Shown: positions 22,306 to 31,497, counted from the stretch's first letter. The stretch is DNA of 64,000 nucleotides from Myxococcus fulvus (GCF_900111765.1 NZ_FOIB01000007.1:433704-497703), one strand, 5' to 3'. Made by a program: numbers and translations. Notes: a model not told the origin generated them from the letters alone.

Positions 22306-22755
22306 CTACGGGCTCAGGGTCATGAAGAGCTCGGCGACGCCGTCGACGACCTGCGGGTTCTCCTGGGGCTCCGCGCGGAAGCCACACTTCTCGAGGACGC
22401 GGATGGAGCCGACGTTGTGGACGGCCACGCACGCATGCAGCGGGCGTGTCGGGTCCACCGTCAGGAACTCCGAGAGCGCGCGGGTCGCGATGCCCCGGCC
22501 CCAGTGCTCGCGGCCAATCCAGTAGGCGATGAGCCGCTCGCCGTTCTGCGTCCAGCTGCTGATGTATCCGGCGACCTGTCCGTCGACGACGATGGCGCGG
22601 ACGACGTTCTCGGGGAGGAGGACCCTCGTGCGCCAGTGCGTCATGAAGGCCTCTCGCTCCCGGGACGGGAAGGCGGCCATGTGCAGCGCGGCCGGGTCGC
22701 GTTGGTGCTCGAAGAAGAGGGGGAGGTCTTCGTCCGTGACGTTGCGTAGGTGCAT
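22306..22755 (-). CDS. GNAT-family N-acetyltransferase
   Basis: 149 residues from the ATG at 22755; a longer in-frame extension upstream lacks coding character. It is the RimJ/RimL type of GNAT: an opening LRNVTDEDLPLFFEHQ, the acetyl-CoA loop in GREHWGRGIATRAL, and the closing AVHNVGSIRVLEKCGF block. Such enzymes acetylate an amino group of a small molecule or protein N-terminus; the acceptor is not predictable. It diverges from the delta-60 repeat lipoprotein gene. A strong hairpin follows its stop. Confidence 0.92.
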   Translation of the reverse strand: MHLRNVTDEDLPLFFEHQRDPAALHMAAFPSREREAFMTHWRTRVLLPENVVRAIVVDGQVAGYISSWTQNGERLIAYWIGREHWGRGIATRALSEFLTVDPTRPLHACVAVHNVGSIRVLEKCGFRAEPQENPQVVDGVAELFMTLSP

Positions 22756-22830
22756 CAAGAGGGTCCAGCCTCCACGAGTCGGTGCCGCGGCGATGCTAGC
22801 CTGCCTTCTGTCACGTGATGAGTGGATTGC

Positions 22831-24081
22831 ATGCAGGGGCGCTTGCGTGCACGCTGCTTCGAGTCGCTGTTTCCGCCACCCCTGGAGTCCTTCTTGTTCA
22901 GCCCCCTTCGCTCCTGGACGCCCACCGTCCTGCTGCTCCTTTCCGCTGCTTGCTCGTCGTCGGAGTCCCCGAGTCCTCGACCGGGCGACCTCGTCGAGGG
23001 TTGGCCCCGGGCAAGCGGAGGTCTCAAGGTGAACCTCAGGCTGCTGGACTCCGGAGAGGTCATCGCCAGGCATGTCCCGACCCAGAACTCGCGAGGGGAG
23101 AAGACCAGCGCGAAGCTGTTCAAGTACGACTCCCGAGGAGAGCTGATTGCAAACCCGTTGGGAGAGACATTGCACACGATGGGGTCGATTTCAGTCGACG
23201 CGCAGCAGCGCATCCTGACCGTCTTCACCAATTACGACTACGGCAGGCCCTATCCCGAGCGGCAGCCCTACCCGAGGGTGTGTCGTGCCCTCTCGAGCGA
23301 TGGTTCGGCCGACCTCTCCTTCGGGAATGGGGGCGGGTGTGTGGACGCCGAGGATGTACGGTATGGGGATACGCTTGCCGCGCATCAGGTTCCCTCGGGC
23401 GGAGTGCTGGTCGGATGGACCGGTTCCGCCAGGCTGATCCAGTGGACCGACAGCGGTGTTCGAGACCCTCACTTCGGAACGGATGGCGTCGTGTCGTTGG
23501 GCGAGATCGTCGCGCTGACCTCGTTTGCCATCCAATCGGATGGGCGCATCCTGGCAGCGACGTCTGCCTATAACGGGAGGGATCGGAAGGTCGTCCGACT
23601 CACGCCGTCCGGCGAGCTCGACCCCAGCTTCGGGAGCGGAGGCAGCCTCACCGAGGAGGGATGGATCCGGAAGCGGACTGACGACTCCTTCTTCGCGGTC
23701 AGTGGTGGGTTGCTCCGCCGGTATCTCCCGGATGGGTCCCTGGATGTGACGTTCGGATCTGGCGGTGTGGTGGATCTCCATGAGGCGACGGGAGGGGCCG
23801 AGGCGGATGAGTTCGGCGTCCACCAGATTGCCGAGGACCGGGCGGGCCGGCTCTATGTCGGGGCTGGATGGCGCAGGTCTTCCAGCGAGAGTGGAGAGAC
23901 TCAGGGGGTTCTGATGACGCGGCTCACGTCGGATGGCGCGATCGACCCGGCGTTTGGTGTGCGGACGGACTTCGGGCAACCGATAGGTTCCATTGCCAGC
24001 ATCCTCGAGGGTGCTGACGGGAAGATCTGGGTCAGCTTCAGCACTTCGTCGGAGCCCGGCCTCATGCTGCTCTGGCCGTGA
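22831..24081 (+). CDS. Lipoprotein with delta-60 (beta-propeller) repeats
   Basis: About 416 residues from the ATG at 22831. A GTG at 22822 and a TTG at 22894 with a nearby GGAG are alternatives; the last would give a more usual signal length. The lipobox is LSAAC. The mature part contains repeated blocks ending in D-x-x-FG-x-x-G (SADLSFGNGG, DPHFGTDG, DPSFGSGG, DVTFGSGG, DPAFGVRT), the mark of the delta-60 repeat family, which builds a beta-propeller. Role is unknown; these are common outer-surface proteins in myxobacteria. The next gene begins at or just after its stop. Confidence 0.82.
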   Translation: MQGRLRARCFESLFPPPLESFLFSPLRSWTPTVLLLLSAACSSSESPSPRPGDLVEGWPRASGGLKVNLRLLDSGEVIARHVPTQNSRGEKTSAKLFKYDSRGELIANPLGETLHTMGSISVDAQQRILTVFTNYDYGRPYPERQPYPRVCRALSSDGSADLSFGNGGGCVDAEDVRYGDTLAAHQVPSGGVLVGWTGSARLIQWTDSGVRDPHFGTDGVVSLGEIVALTSFAIQSDGRILAATSAYNGRDRKVVRLTPSGELDPSFGSGGSLTEEGWIRKRTDDSFFAVSGGLLRRYLPDGSLDVTFGSGGVVDLHEATGGAEADEFGVHQIAEDRAGRLYVGAGWRRSSSESGETQGVLMTRLTSDGAIDPAFGVRTDFGQPIGSIASILEGADGKIWVSFSTSSEPGLMLLWP

Positions 24082-24107
24082 GCCGGCGGCTCGGTCTGTC
24101 GTCCCCC

Positions 24108-25397
24108 ATGTCGAAAATCCTCATGGCGGCCCACCCCACGGCGGGCCACACCAACGCCCTGCGCGCCATGGGCGTGCGGCTGCGCGAGCTGGGGCACGAG
24201 GTCGCGATGGCCCTCGCCGCGCCGCCGCTCCCTTTTTCAAACTTCTGGCCCGAACCCCTGCGCGTGGCGACGACGCTGCCCCAGGCCATCCAGCGCGATG
24301 GCCTGAGTCTCATCCGGCTCCAGCCCGCACCCGCCATGCTCTGGTATGGCGCCCGGATTCCCCACGCTCGGGGCGTCGACGAGCTGGCCCTGGCGCTCCG
24401 CCTGTTCACCGCCGGGATGAAGTCGCAGGCGCGCCACCTCGCCCGTGAAATCGAGGCGTCCGGCATCGACATGGTGCTCGGCGACTACCTCATGCCCGCG
24501 GCGCTGCTCGCGGCCCGGCTGACGAAGCGGCCCTACGCGGCGTTCTACCACTCCGCGCTGCCGTTCCCCGTGGAGGGGGCGTCTCCCTTCGGCAGCGGCC
24601 TGCCGGACGACGCGCCTCGGGATGAGACCTGGGCGCGCGCGGAGCAGGCCACCCAGGCACTCGGTGAGTGGTTCGATGCCCGGGTCGCCAGGGACGCGCG
24701 AGCGCTGGGCGTGCAACTGCGGCCTGGCGGATTGCTCTCGGCACCCATCTCCGACGACCTCAACCTGCTGGCCACCCTTCCGGAGCTGGAGCCCGGGCTG
24801 AAGCCGCTCACGGGGCCCGTGGAGATGACCGGCCCCTGTCTTCCCCGTGCGCGCGACACGGACCAGGACGACCCCGCGCTGCGCTCCCTCCAGCCAGGGC
24901 GTTGCCACGTGTACGTGTCGCTGGGAACGGTGTTCAACGGCCAGCCCCGCGTGTTCGACGCCATCCTCGACGGACTGGCGCGACACGACGTCCACACCGT
25001 CGTCAGCGCGGGCGCCAGCTTCGGGCGGCTGGAGCGACGCGCGGGTCCGCGCACGCTCGTGTTCCGTCAGGTGCCCCAGGTGCCCCTGCTGCGGCGCGTG
25101 GACTTCGTGGTGACGCATGGCGGGAACAACACCGTGCAGGAGTCGCTCGCCGCGGGTCGCCCCATGGTGGTGATTCCCTTCGGTGGGGACCAGCTCGCGA
25201 ACGCGCGCCGCGTGGAGCGGCTCGGCGTGGGGTGCGTGGTGCTCCCCTCGGCGCTGGATGCAGCCTCCATCGCGAGCGCGCTCTCCCGGCTCCTGGAGCC
25301 CGAGGTCACGACGCGGGCCCGCGCGCTCGCCGCCTCGCTGGAGGGCGTGGACGGAACCGAGCGCGCGGTGCAAGCGGTGCTGCGATGGGTGAAGTGA
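24108..25397 (+). CDS. Glycosyltransferase, GT1/UGT-like
   Basis: 429 residues from the ATG at 24108; a GTG at 24078 that overlaps the preceding stop would add ten residues. The fold is GT-B: the N-terminal lobe begins ILMAAHPTAGHTNALRAMG, as in macrolide-type glycosyltransferases, and the C-terminal lobe has the sugar-nucleotide motif HGGNNTVQESL followed by PFGGDQLANARRV. It lies with MGT/YjiC-like enzymes that glycosylate small lipophilic molecules, including antibiotics or carotenoids. The acceptor is unknown. No secondary-metabolite genes are adjacent, and it is probably co-transcribed with the lipoprotein gene ahead. Confidence 0.92.
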   Translation: MSKILMAAHPTAGHTNALRAMGVRLRELGHEVAMALAAPPLPFSNFWPEPLRVATTLPQAIQRDGLSLIRLQPAPAMLWYGARIPHARGVDELALALRLFTAGMKSQARHLAREIEASGIDMVLGDYLMPAALLAARLTKRPYAAFYHSALPFPVEGASPFGSGLPDDAPRDETWARAEQATQALGEWFDARVARDARALGVQLRPGGLLSAPISDDLNLLATLPELEPGLKPLTGPVEMTGPCLPRARDTDQDDPALRSLQPGRCHVYVSLGTVFNGQPRVFDAILDGLARHDVHTVVSAGASFGRLERRAGPRTLVFRQVPQVPLLRRVDFVVTHGGNNTVQESLAAGRPMVVIPFGGDQLANARRVERLGVGCVVLPSALDAASIASALSRLLEPEVTTRARALAASLEGVDGTERAVQAVLRWVK

Positions 25398-25412
25398 GCG
25401 TCGTGGTGCCGC

Positions 25413-26153
25413 TCAGTCCTGGACCCAGCGGAACGTCACCCGGTCCCCGCCGGTGAGCCGCGCCGAGAGGTTCGAGAGCTCATACACGTCGGTATGGGTT
25501 CCGAAGAGGCCCTTCGACTTGCTGAAGAGGAACCGGGTCGACGGATCCAGCACGATGCTCGACCACTCCGAGTTGGTGTCGCAGTTGGCGGTCGACGTCG
25601 ACGGCCAGTTGCACCAGCTGTTGCCCGACTCGTTCCAGACCTTCCACGGCTGGCTGCTGCTGAGGAGGGTCACCTGCTTCCAGCGGCTGATGCCCGACGC
25701 GGACTGGAGCCGGAACTCGACGACGTTCGAGGCCGCGACGCCGTGGTCGATGGTCACGTCGATGAGATCTCCGTCCGGCAGCTCGACGCGCTCGGTCATC
25801 GGGAAGAGCGCCTTGTCACACGTGAAGCACGTGTGCGTGATGTCCCCGGGAGACGTGCAGCCGCTCGTGGCGTACTCGGAGGCGTACAAGCCATCAGCGG
25901 CGCAGAACGCACACGAGTGCGCGTAGACGCTGGTGGCGCAGGAGAAGACATAGTTCACCTGCGTCGCGGAGAAGTCCGCCCAGGAGATGCCCGTCGCGGC
26001 CATGGCGGAGACGCTTCCACCCCGCGAGGGCTCCGGCTGGGTGGGCTCCGCGGGGACTCCAGGCGTCTGTCCATCCTCCAGGGGGCCGCATCCAACGCCT
26101 CCCACGAGGCCAATGCCCAGCACGGTCGAGACGAGCCAGTTCCGCATCTGCAT
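25413..26153 (-). CDS. Cysteine-rich lipoprotein of unknown function
   Basis: 246 residues from the ATG at 26153 (a second ATG lies two codons on). The signal ends in a lipobox-like VGGVGC. The mature protein holds about nine further cysteines, clustered in SCATSVYAHSCAFCAADG and CTSPGDITHTCFTCDK, then a beta-rich part with SRWKQVTLLSSSQPWKVW. The cysteine spacing suggests disulfides in an exported protein; a metal site is also possible. I do not recognise a family. It converges on the glycosyltransferase gene with a 15-bp gap. Confidence 0.78.
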   Translation of the reverse strand: MQMRNWLVSTVLGIGLVGGVGCGPLEDGQTPGVPAEPTQPEPSRGGSVSAMAATGISWADFSATQVNYVFSCATSVYAHSCAFCAADGLYASEYATSGCTSPGDITHTCFTCDKALFPMTERVELPDGDLIDVTIDHGVAASNVVEFRLQSASGISRWKQVTLLSSSQPWKVWNESGNSWCNWPSTSTANCDTNSEWSSIVLDPSTRFLFSKSKGLFGTHTDVYELSNLSARLTGGDRVTFRWVQD

Positions 26154-26246
26154 GGTGTGTCTGCTCACGGGTGACGCCCAGGACGGGCGCGACGCATCGG
26201 GCTGCTCGAGCGACGAAGGTTCAGGTTGAAAGACACGGCAGCCGCC

Positions 26247-26285
26247 AGGCGCTCGCGGACCGTGTGACGGTTCGCGCGAGCGCCT
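26247..26285 (-). terminator. Strong terminator hairpin after the NADP oxidoreductase gene
   Basis: An 11-bp perfect outer stem (AGGCGCTCGCG with CGCGAGCGCCT) encloses an inner 5-bp stem, ACCGT-GTG-ACGGT. It lies about 70 bp past the minus-strand stop at 26357. Confidence 0.65.
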
Positions 26286-26356
26286 CGGTCCACAATGGAT
26301 ACGCACAGCCCTTCAAAAGCTGGCTGCGGGCGGCGGTGCTTTCTTCCCGACGTGCG

Positions 26357-27064
26357 TCAGGGCTTGCGCTGGGTCGCCGCGAGGAAGAAGGGCTTCGCCG
26401 CGTCATCCGCGGCCTTCCGGTACTCGGGGATGCGGCTGCGGTCCGAGGCGGCGAGGGCCGCCTTCAACTTCGGGGCGTCGAGGTCCTGGGTGTAGCAGGG
26501 CGTACCCGGCTGCTGGCGCCAGGAGCCCTCGAGGTCTCCAGCGTCGACCGGGTCGAAGCCGAGCTCGTCGATGAGGCGCAGGACCTTCGCCTTGGCCTCG
26601 GGGGCTCCCGCGACGGGGAGCGCGACGCGGCCCGGCGTGCCCGAAGGCTGGCTCTTGTCCGCGAGGGACTGGGAGTAGATGTTGTTGAAGGCCTTGACCA
26701 CCGGCCTGCCGAGCACCTCGCCGACCCAGACGCTCTCCGTCTTGCCTTGCTCGAGGGCGGGGATGGCGCCGTCACGGGTCGGGTAGTAGTTGCCGGTATC
26801 GATGACGACCACGTCGGCGGGTACGCCCTGGAAGAGGTCCTTGGGCAGGTCCATCACCGCGCGCTGGGGGATGGTGACGACCACGACCTCGCCGCTCTTC
26901 GCCGCCTGGGCCGCCGTGACGGCCGTGGCGCCGATCTCTTTCGCGAGCTCCCGAATCGAGTCCGGTCCCCGCGAGTTCGCCAGGGAGACCTGGTGGCCCA
27001 GCTTCACCCACTTGCGCGCCAGTGTGGCGCCGATGTGGCCCGCGCCGATGATGCCGATCTTCAT
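26357..27064 (-). CDS. NADPH-dependent F420 reductase-like / NAD(P)-binding protein
   Basis: 235 residues with an N-terminal Rossmann motif, GIIGAGHIGATLA, followed by the NADP-favouring NSRGPDS loop, as in the NpdG/COG2085 family. Further family marks are VVVTIPQRA, VVIDTGNYY and KAFNNIYS. The prototype passes hydride between NADP and coenzyme F420; many bacterial members act on other small substrates, so the label is only family level. No F420-biosynthesis gene is nearby. The gene seems to be transcribed alone and ends in a strong hairpin. Confidence 0.88.
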   Translation of the reverse strand: MKIGIIGAGHIGATLARKWVKLGHQVSLANSRGPDSIRELAKEIGATAVTAAQAAKSGEVVVVTIPQRAVMDLPKDLFQGVPADVVVIDTGNYYPTRDGAIPALEQGKTESVWVGEVLGRPVVKAFNNIYSQSLADKSQPSGTPGRVALPVAGAPEAKAKVLRLIDELGFDPVDAGDLEGSWRQQPGTPCYTQDLDAPKLKAALAASDRSRIPEYRKAADDAAKPFFLAATQRKP

Positions 27065-27189
27065 GTATGCCTCCTGGGGGAGGGAGCCACCGCTGTGGCT
27101 CCAACCCGAGAAGCTACGCTTGGTAACCGAGTTGCTTCGGGCTTGCCCGATGAAATGGAGGCCTCGGTCCGCCGGGCAGCGCGACGTCG

Positions 27190-27860
27190 TCAGGTCAGGA
27201 ACTTCTTCACGGCGTCCGCCACGGGTAGCCCGTCCCGCACGGCCCTGGCGGCTTGCGCGTACCTGTTCTGCGACATCGCCACGCCATGAACGAAGTCCAC
27301 CTCGGGTGTGTAGAGCCCGGCGTTGAGGGTCGGGTAGGCGAAGGGTGCGACGCGGACCAGGTCCGTTCTCAGGGCCGTCTCGCCGTGGAACGTCGGCACT
27401 CCGAACTCCGCCGAGGGGGCGAAGCCATGGCGATTCGGAGCGGGGCAGTAGTCATTCCCCGGAGCAGCCACACCGTGGGCCAGGGGACGAGCACCGTCCA
27501 ATTCCCGAAGGTGTACTGGATGCGCGCGAGCGAGCCTTTCGAGGGGGAGTAGTAGTCGCCGGGCGACATGAGGATGGTGGCATCGCGGTAGGGCAGGGGC
27601 GCCACGGGCGGTGGTGGATAGGCCCCCATGTGTCCGTCGACGAAGAGGTAGTCGCGAATCGAGCGCGGGCGAGGCGGCTCCACGACGGGCGGTGAGAAGG
27701 CCCTGGGCGCGAGCTGGCAGATGAGGATGGGACTCATCATGCCGCGGCACTCGGGACATCGGGTCCTCGGGGAGGACGAAGGTAGGTCGTCGGACGGGCC
27801 CTCGCTCGGAATGTCATCCTCTTGCTCGGTGTAGCCACACTGCAGGCAGCGCATTGCCAT
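27190..27860 (-). pseudogene. Frameshifted zinc-ribbon protein gene, function unknown
   Basis: Two partly overlapping frames each hold half of a sensible protein. From the ATG at 27860 (AGGAG site) the first frame gives RCLQCGYTEQE and RCPECRGMM, a four-cysteine zinc ribbon, then a Pro-rich stretch and NWTVLVPWPTVW. Near 27455-27475 the sensible coding jumps to the other minus-strand frame, giving PGNDYCPAPNRHGF and ending KKFLT at 27190. Total length, 671 nt, is one base short of a multiple of three, consistent with a single-base deletion by a CCCC run. Read across, the product would be about 223 residues. It lies 26 bp after the DUF4157 gene and is probably its operon partner. A sequencing error cannot be excluded. 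Confidence 0.6.
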
Positions 27861-27886
27861 GATGGACTCCTCGGGACGAGCGGCAC

Positions 27887-29344
27887 TCAGCTCAGTCCGG
27901 TATTGGGTCGGGCCTTCGTCGTGTCGTCCCCGGTGCGACGGCTGGGCTTGACCTGCCAGTCGACGTCTTCTCCGGTGTTCAGCTGCGCGAGCACCTCGCG
28001 GACCGCCTTCTTGCGCGCTTCCTTGGCCTCGATGGAGTGATGCTTCTCGTGATAGCCGTCGATGCCCAGATCCGGAGAACCGGACTTCTTGATGGCTTCC
28101 AGCTTCCGCTTCATGTGGCGGTCGATGATGGCGGCGGCGAGATAGGGATAGCGTTTCGCGAGGACGCCGAACGAGAGTCCCGTGATGGGAGCGTAGTCAG
28201 GAGGCGTCTTGAGTCCGAGGCCATAGGCACCGAAGGCATGGTGCATGAGCGTCGCGGAGGTGCCGAAGCTGCCTTGATAGAGGTCTTCCTTGGTCAACGG
28301 TTCCTGCTCCGTGGGAAGCCCGGAGAGGCCCTTGGGGCCCGACTTCTGCAAAAAGCCTCCCTGGATGTCCATGACCACATCCCAGAGGGAGAGGATGAGC
28401 TCTTTTCCTCCCCTGGCTCCCTCGGGAACCTTGATGACATACCTCTCGTCGAAGAGGGTGTCCCAGACGGTCCGGAAGTCCGTCTTCAGCTCGGTGGATT
28501 CATAGACGTGCTTGAATTCGAAGTTCCTGCGGATGAAGTCGAGCTGGAGACTGTGCTCGTACTCTCCATGGAACAGCCCCGCGGAGACGTCATGAAAAGG
28601 CCTCCGGATGCCGCGCATCGTTCGGAGGAAGTCCATCTCCGATGGCGCCGGTTCGAACAGCTTCGGCAGCTTGACGCGGACCTGCTCCACGGACTCCTTG
28701 AACGTCAACACCAGGCTCTCGGTGGGCGTCCAGCCCAGGTCCTTGACGCGGTGCTTGATCAACCCATTGACGAAGTCGAAGTAGACATGCATCCGTTGGG
28801 GGTTGTTCAGCGCATCGTGGATGAACTGGAGGTCCTCGAAGACGTCCGTGTCGGGGAGTCGCACGTTGGCGAGTGCGTAGATCTTCTTGATGTTGTAGCA
28901 CTGGAGGATGGAGGGGCCTGAAGCGCCACGCCTGATGAGGGTCGAGGCGGGCGCAAGCCGACTCGGGGCGGGGGCGCCTCGTGCGAAGGCCGCGCCCATC
29001 CGCTCGGCCTCCATCTCGAGCTCCGGTGCCTCGAGCACGCCGTCGTCCAGGTGCGCTGTCACCAGGGTGCGCTGCTGGAGGACGTGGGTCAACTCATGGG
29101 CCAACAGGTGCTGGCCCCAGCGCGTCCAGGGGGCATAGCAGCCGGGCGCGAAGTGGACGTCCGAGCCCGCGGTGAACGCGAGCGCTCCATGCTTCAGTGC
29201 TTCGGTCCCTACCTGGATGCGGACGTCGGAGAAGTCCGCGTCGAAGAAGTGCTCCAGTCTGCCCCGCACGGGTTCGGGGAGAGGAAAGCCTTGGCCCGAC
29301 CTTGGAGCGGGCGCAGGGGAACCATTGTGGGTGGCGTCAGACAT
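27887..29344 (-). CDS. DUF4157-domain protein (HExxH), possible injection-system cargo or toxin
   Basis: 485 residues from the ATG at 29344. The N-terminal 90 residues form a DUF4157 domain, with DFSDVRIQVG and the metal-binding helix motif HELTH (residues 83-87) in AHELTHVLQQ. This domain is known from proteins encoded with extracellular contractile injection systems and from secreted toxins, where it may aid loading or processing. The remaining 390 residues match nothing I know. They are mixed alpha/beta and include ERYVIKVPEGARGGKELIL and a basic end. The base composition is visibly less GC-rich than the flanks, suggesting transfer. No injection-system structural genes are in this window. 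Confidence 0.82.
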   Translation of the reverse strand: MSDATHNGSPAPAPRSGQGFPLPEPVRGRLEHFFDADFSDVRIQVGTEALKHGALAFTAGSDVHFAPGCYAPWTRWGQHLLAHELTHVLQQRTLVTAHLDDGVLEAPELEMEAERMGAAFARGAPAPSRLAPASTLIRRGASGPSILQCYNIKKIYALANVRLPDTDVFEDLQFIHDALNNPQRMHVYFDFVNGLIKHRVKDLGWTPTESLVLTFKESVEQVRVKLPKLFEPAPSEMDFLRTMRGIRRPFHDVSAGLFHGEYEHSLQLDFIRRNFEFKHVYESTELKTDFRTVWDTLFDERYVIKVPEGARGGKELILSLWDVVMDIQGGFLQKSGPKGLSGLPTEQEPLTKEDLYQGSFGTSATLMHHAFGAYGLGLKTPPDYAPITGLSFGVLAKRYPYLAAAIIDRHMKRKLEAIKKSGSPDLGIDGYHEKHHSIEAKEARKKAVREVLAQLNTGEDVDWQVKPSRRTGDDTTKARPNTGLS

Positions 29345-29692
29345 ACGGACTCCCGGGGTAGGTGGCAAAGCCGCTCAACAGCAAACGGAGTGCCGAGGGG
29401 GAGTCGCGCAGGGCGCGGTGATGGAGGTGGCTGTGCTCGCGTCCGGCCACGACGCGTCTGCTTCAACCTGGAACGCACCCGGGAAGGGATTCTCAGACAG
29501 ACATGCGGGCTAGAGGGTTGTATGGCGAGGCTACGGCACTCATCTTCTTGCTGCGGCTTGATTCGTCGCCGGGTCCATGGTGCTCCTGCTGGGGTGGATG
29601 GGCGGCGCTGCTCCTCCGGTCTTGGGTTCCGTGAAGGGATGTGCTGGGCTCATTGCCGCAGTCCCAGCGCAGTCCCTCGTCACGGAGGATGC
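29345..29692. other. Intergenic region, no gene seen
   Basis: 348 bp between the divergent DUF4157 gene and the small lipoprotein gene. I see no convincing reading frame, RNA gene or strong inverted repeat. It should hold two divergent promoters. The AGGAG-type site of the lipoprotein gene is at its right end. Confidence 0.5.
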
Positions 29693-29953
29693 ATGAAGAA
29701 GCTCGTGTTGCTGTCGTGCGCGCTGCTGTGGGGCACCGCTTGCGGTGGTCCGGAGGTCCCGGAGCCCGTCATCCCCGAGGCCCCCAATCCAGACCTCGTC
29801 TCGCAAGGAGAGCTTGCCCCGACGTACTGGTACACCTGTCAGCTCCCATGTCGGGCGGGCTTCTGCCCCACCAGCTCCATTCCATACCCAGACTGCTCCT
29901 CGGGTATCCGCTACACGTGCACGCCATGCATCGGGGGCCCAGACCCTCTGTGA
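29693..29953 (+). CDS. Small cysteine-rich lipoprotein
   Basis: 86 residues, ATG at 29693 with ACGGAGGA upstream. The signal peptide has the lipobox WGTAC. The mature part is only about 69 residues, Pro-rich at first, then compact with six cysteines in TCQLPCRAGFC, PDCSSG and TCTPC, which suggests a small disulfide-bonded knot. No family is recognised. It might be a surface adhesin, inhibitor or predatory factor, but nothing in the context decides this. A G-rich hairpin follows. Codon use fits the host. Confidence 0.72.
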   Translation: MKKLVLLSCALLWGTACGGPEVPEPVIPEAPNPDLVSQGELAPTYWYTCQLPCRAGFCPTSSIPYPDCSSGIRYTCTPCIGGPDPL

Positions 29954-29979
29954 GTCAGATGACGTGAGTGCTTGAGAGA

Positions 29980-29996
29980 GGGGGCGGTGAGCCCCC
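29980..29996 (+). terminator. Terminator hairpin after the small lipoprotein gene
   Basis: Stem GGGGGC with GCCCCC around a GGTGA loop, 27 bp after the stop. Short but very stable; no T tract. Confidence 0.5.
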
Positions 29997-30178
29997 CGGT
30001 CGCGCGTCCTTTCCGCTCGGAGCGCGCGACTGTCTCCCGTCAAGCCCGGAATGAATGGCCCGGGAAATGTCCCACGGAATGCGGGTCATGCGTCTCGCTT
30101 CGCGGGACGTGCCCCCGCTGGCGCCCGTGCCGGGCGAGACTGACGGGGGCGGCAATCGGCCCAGGGTGAGGTCCGTGC

Positions 30179-30730
30179 GTGCGCGATCCGGGGAACGAGG
30201 TCGAGCAGACCGAGGGCTACTACCGTCGCTATGGCGAAGCCGTGCATCGGCGGTGTCTGCGACTGCTCGGCGATGAGGCGCAGGCCTGGGACTCGACGCA
30301 GGAGGTCTTCCTTCGCGTCCATTCCAACCTGAAGCAGCTTCGCGCCGCAGGCTCCGCCTTGTCGTGGCTGCTCACCGTGGCGGACCGACAATGCTTCTCC
30401 GTGCTGCGCCGCCAGCGCACCGAGGCCACCCATGCGCTGTCGCGACTGGCGCCACTTCCAGACGCCCGCGCAACCCCGGAGGCCGCGCTGGAGCGACTGC
30501 TGGTGGACGCGGACCTGGTCAGACGCGTCCTCGCGCACTGCCCGGAGGACGTCCAGCGCATCGTCGCCCACCGCTTCATCGACGAGCTGGAGCAGGAGCA
30601 GATCGCCACGCTGCTCGACGTCTCCCGCAAGACGGTGCAGCGCAAGTTGCAGACCTTCTTCGACACCGCGCGGCGACTCCTGGACGTCGCCCCCCGCACC
30701 GAACCTCGAAAGGGAACGGCCCCCGCATGA
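30179..30730 (+). CDS. ECF-type RNA polymerase sigma factor
   Basis: 183 residues starting at a GTG. Region 2 is seen in YYRRYGEAVHRRCLRLL and the STQEVFLRVH helix; region 4 in PEDVQRIVAHRFIDELEQEQIATLL followed by the helix-turn-helix SRKTVQRKL. No region 3, so it belongs to group IV (ECF). It heads a three-gene operon: its stop overlaps the start of the next gene by ATGA, and the same is true of the third gene. By this context it probably controls its own operon under the hold of the membrane protein encoded next. The trigger is unknown. The start codon choice is uncertain. Confidence 0.9.
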   Translation: MRDPGNEVEQTEGYYRRYGEAVHRRCLRLLGDEAQAWDSTQEVFLRVHSNLKQLRAAGSALSWLLTVADRQCFSVLRRQRTEATHALSRLAPLPDARATPEAALERLLVDADLVRRVLAHCPEDVQRIVAHRFIDELEQEQIATLLDVSRKTVQRKLQTFFDTARRLLDVAPRTEPRKGTAPA

Positions 30731-31497
30731 ACTCCACCTCCATTCCCCGCTTCCCGGGCGTGCCGGACCTCCTGCTGGAGCGCTACCTGTGTGACGAGCT
30801 CTCTCAAGAAGAGGCCCGGCACGTGGAAGAGGCGGCGCGCGTCTCGCCCGCGCTGGCGGCGCACCTGCGAGAGCGCCAGGCTGAGAAGGCCGCCTTCTCC
30901 GTCGCGCGCCCCTTCGGCCCGGTTCGAGCCCGGCTGGAGGCCTCGCGGCCGAGCCGCTGGCGCGGGCTCTGGCGTTGGAGCCCGTCCTTGCTGGTGCTCG
31001 GCGTCGTGCTCGCGGCGGTGCTGCCCCGGCTCGTCACGCCCGAGGCCGTGGAGAAGGTTCGCGTGCGTGGCGGGCTCACGGCGCGAGTGCTCGTCAAGCG
31101 AGGCGACGCTGTCTTCGAGCAGGGGCCCGGTGTGGTGTTGCGCCCCGGAGACCGGGTCCGGGTGGAGGTGGAGGACGTCAACGGCGGCGCGCTCTATGTG
31201 CTGGCATTGAGCGAGCATGGCCGCGTCACCCCCCTCCAGGGCTTCGAGGCCACTGGCGGCGCGCTGTCCATGGGGCCGGGACGATGGGTGTTGCCCGGGA
31301 GCCTGGAGCTGGATGCCGCCCCCGAACAGGAGGCGCTGGTGGTGGTGCTCGCCTCCGACCCCCGGAGCGCTCCATCGCCCGAGGCCGTCCAGCGCTGGCT
31401 GGAGCACGCGGCGAGGGAGACGGCCTTCCCACCGTCACCCACGCCGCTTCCTGGGACCCGCCACACCGTGCACGTGCTCCCCAAGGAGCTGCCATGA
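30727..31497 (+). CDS. Putative membrane anti-sigma factor
   Basis: 256 residues, its ATG overlapping the sigma-factor stop. The N-terminal 60 residues resemble an anti-sigma domain (LLLERYLCDELSQEEARHVEEA, like the opening of zf-HC2 proteins), but the HxxxCxxC zinc motif is absent. One transmembrane helix (LLVLGVVLAAVLPRLV, about residues 88-103) separates it from a periplasmic part of about 150 residues rich in beta strands, including ALYVLALSEHGRVTPLQ. The layout, a cytosolic sigma binder, one helix and an outer sensor, fits an anti-sigma factor. The outer part may sense envelope stress; this is inferred. Confidence 0.72.
   Translation: MNSTSIPRFPGVPDLLLERYLCDELSQEEARHVEEAARVSPALAAHLRERQAEKAAFSVARPFGPVRARLEASRPSRWRGLWRWSPSLLVLGVVLAAVLPRLVTPEAVEKVRVRGGLTARVLVKRGDAVFEQGPGVVLRPGDRVRVEVEDVNGGALYVLALSEHGRVTPLQGFEATGGALSMGPGRWVLPGSLELDAAPEQEALVVVLASDPRSAPSPEAVQRWLEHAARETAFPPSPTPLPGTRHTVHVLPKELP

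Noticed and set aside
27440-27490. Programmed frameshift in the zinc-ribbon gene
   Set aside because: No clear slippery heptamer, stop codon or stimulatory stem was seen at the switch. A mutation or read error by the CCCC run is simpler.
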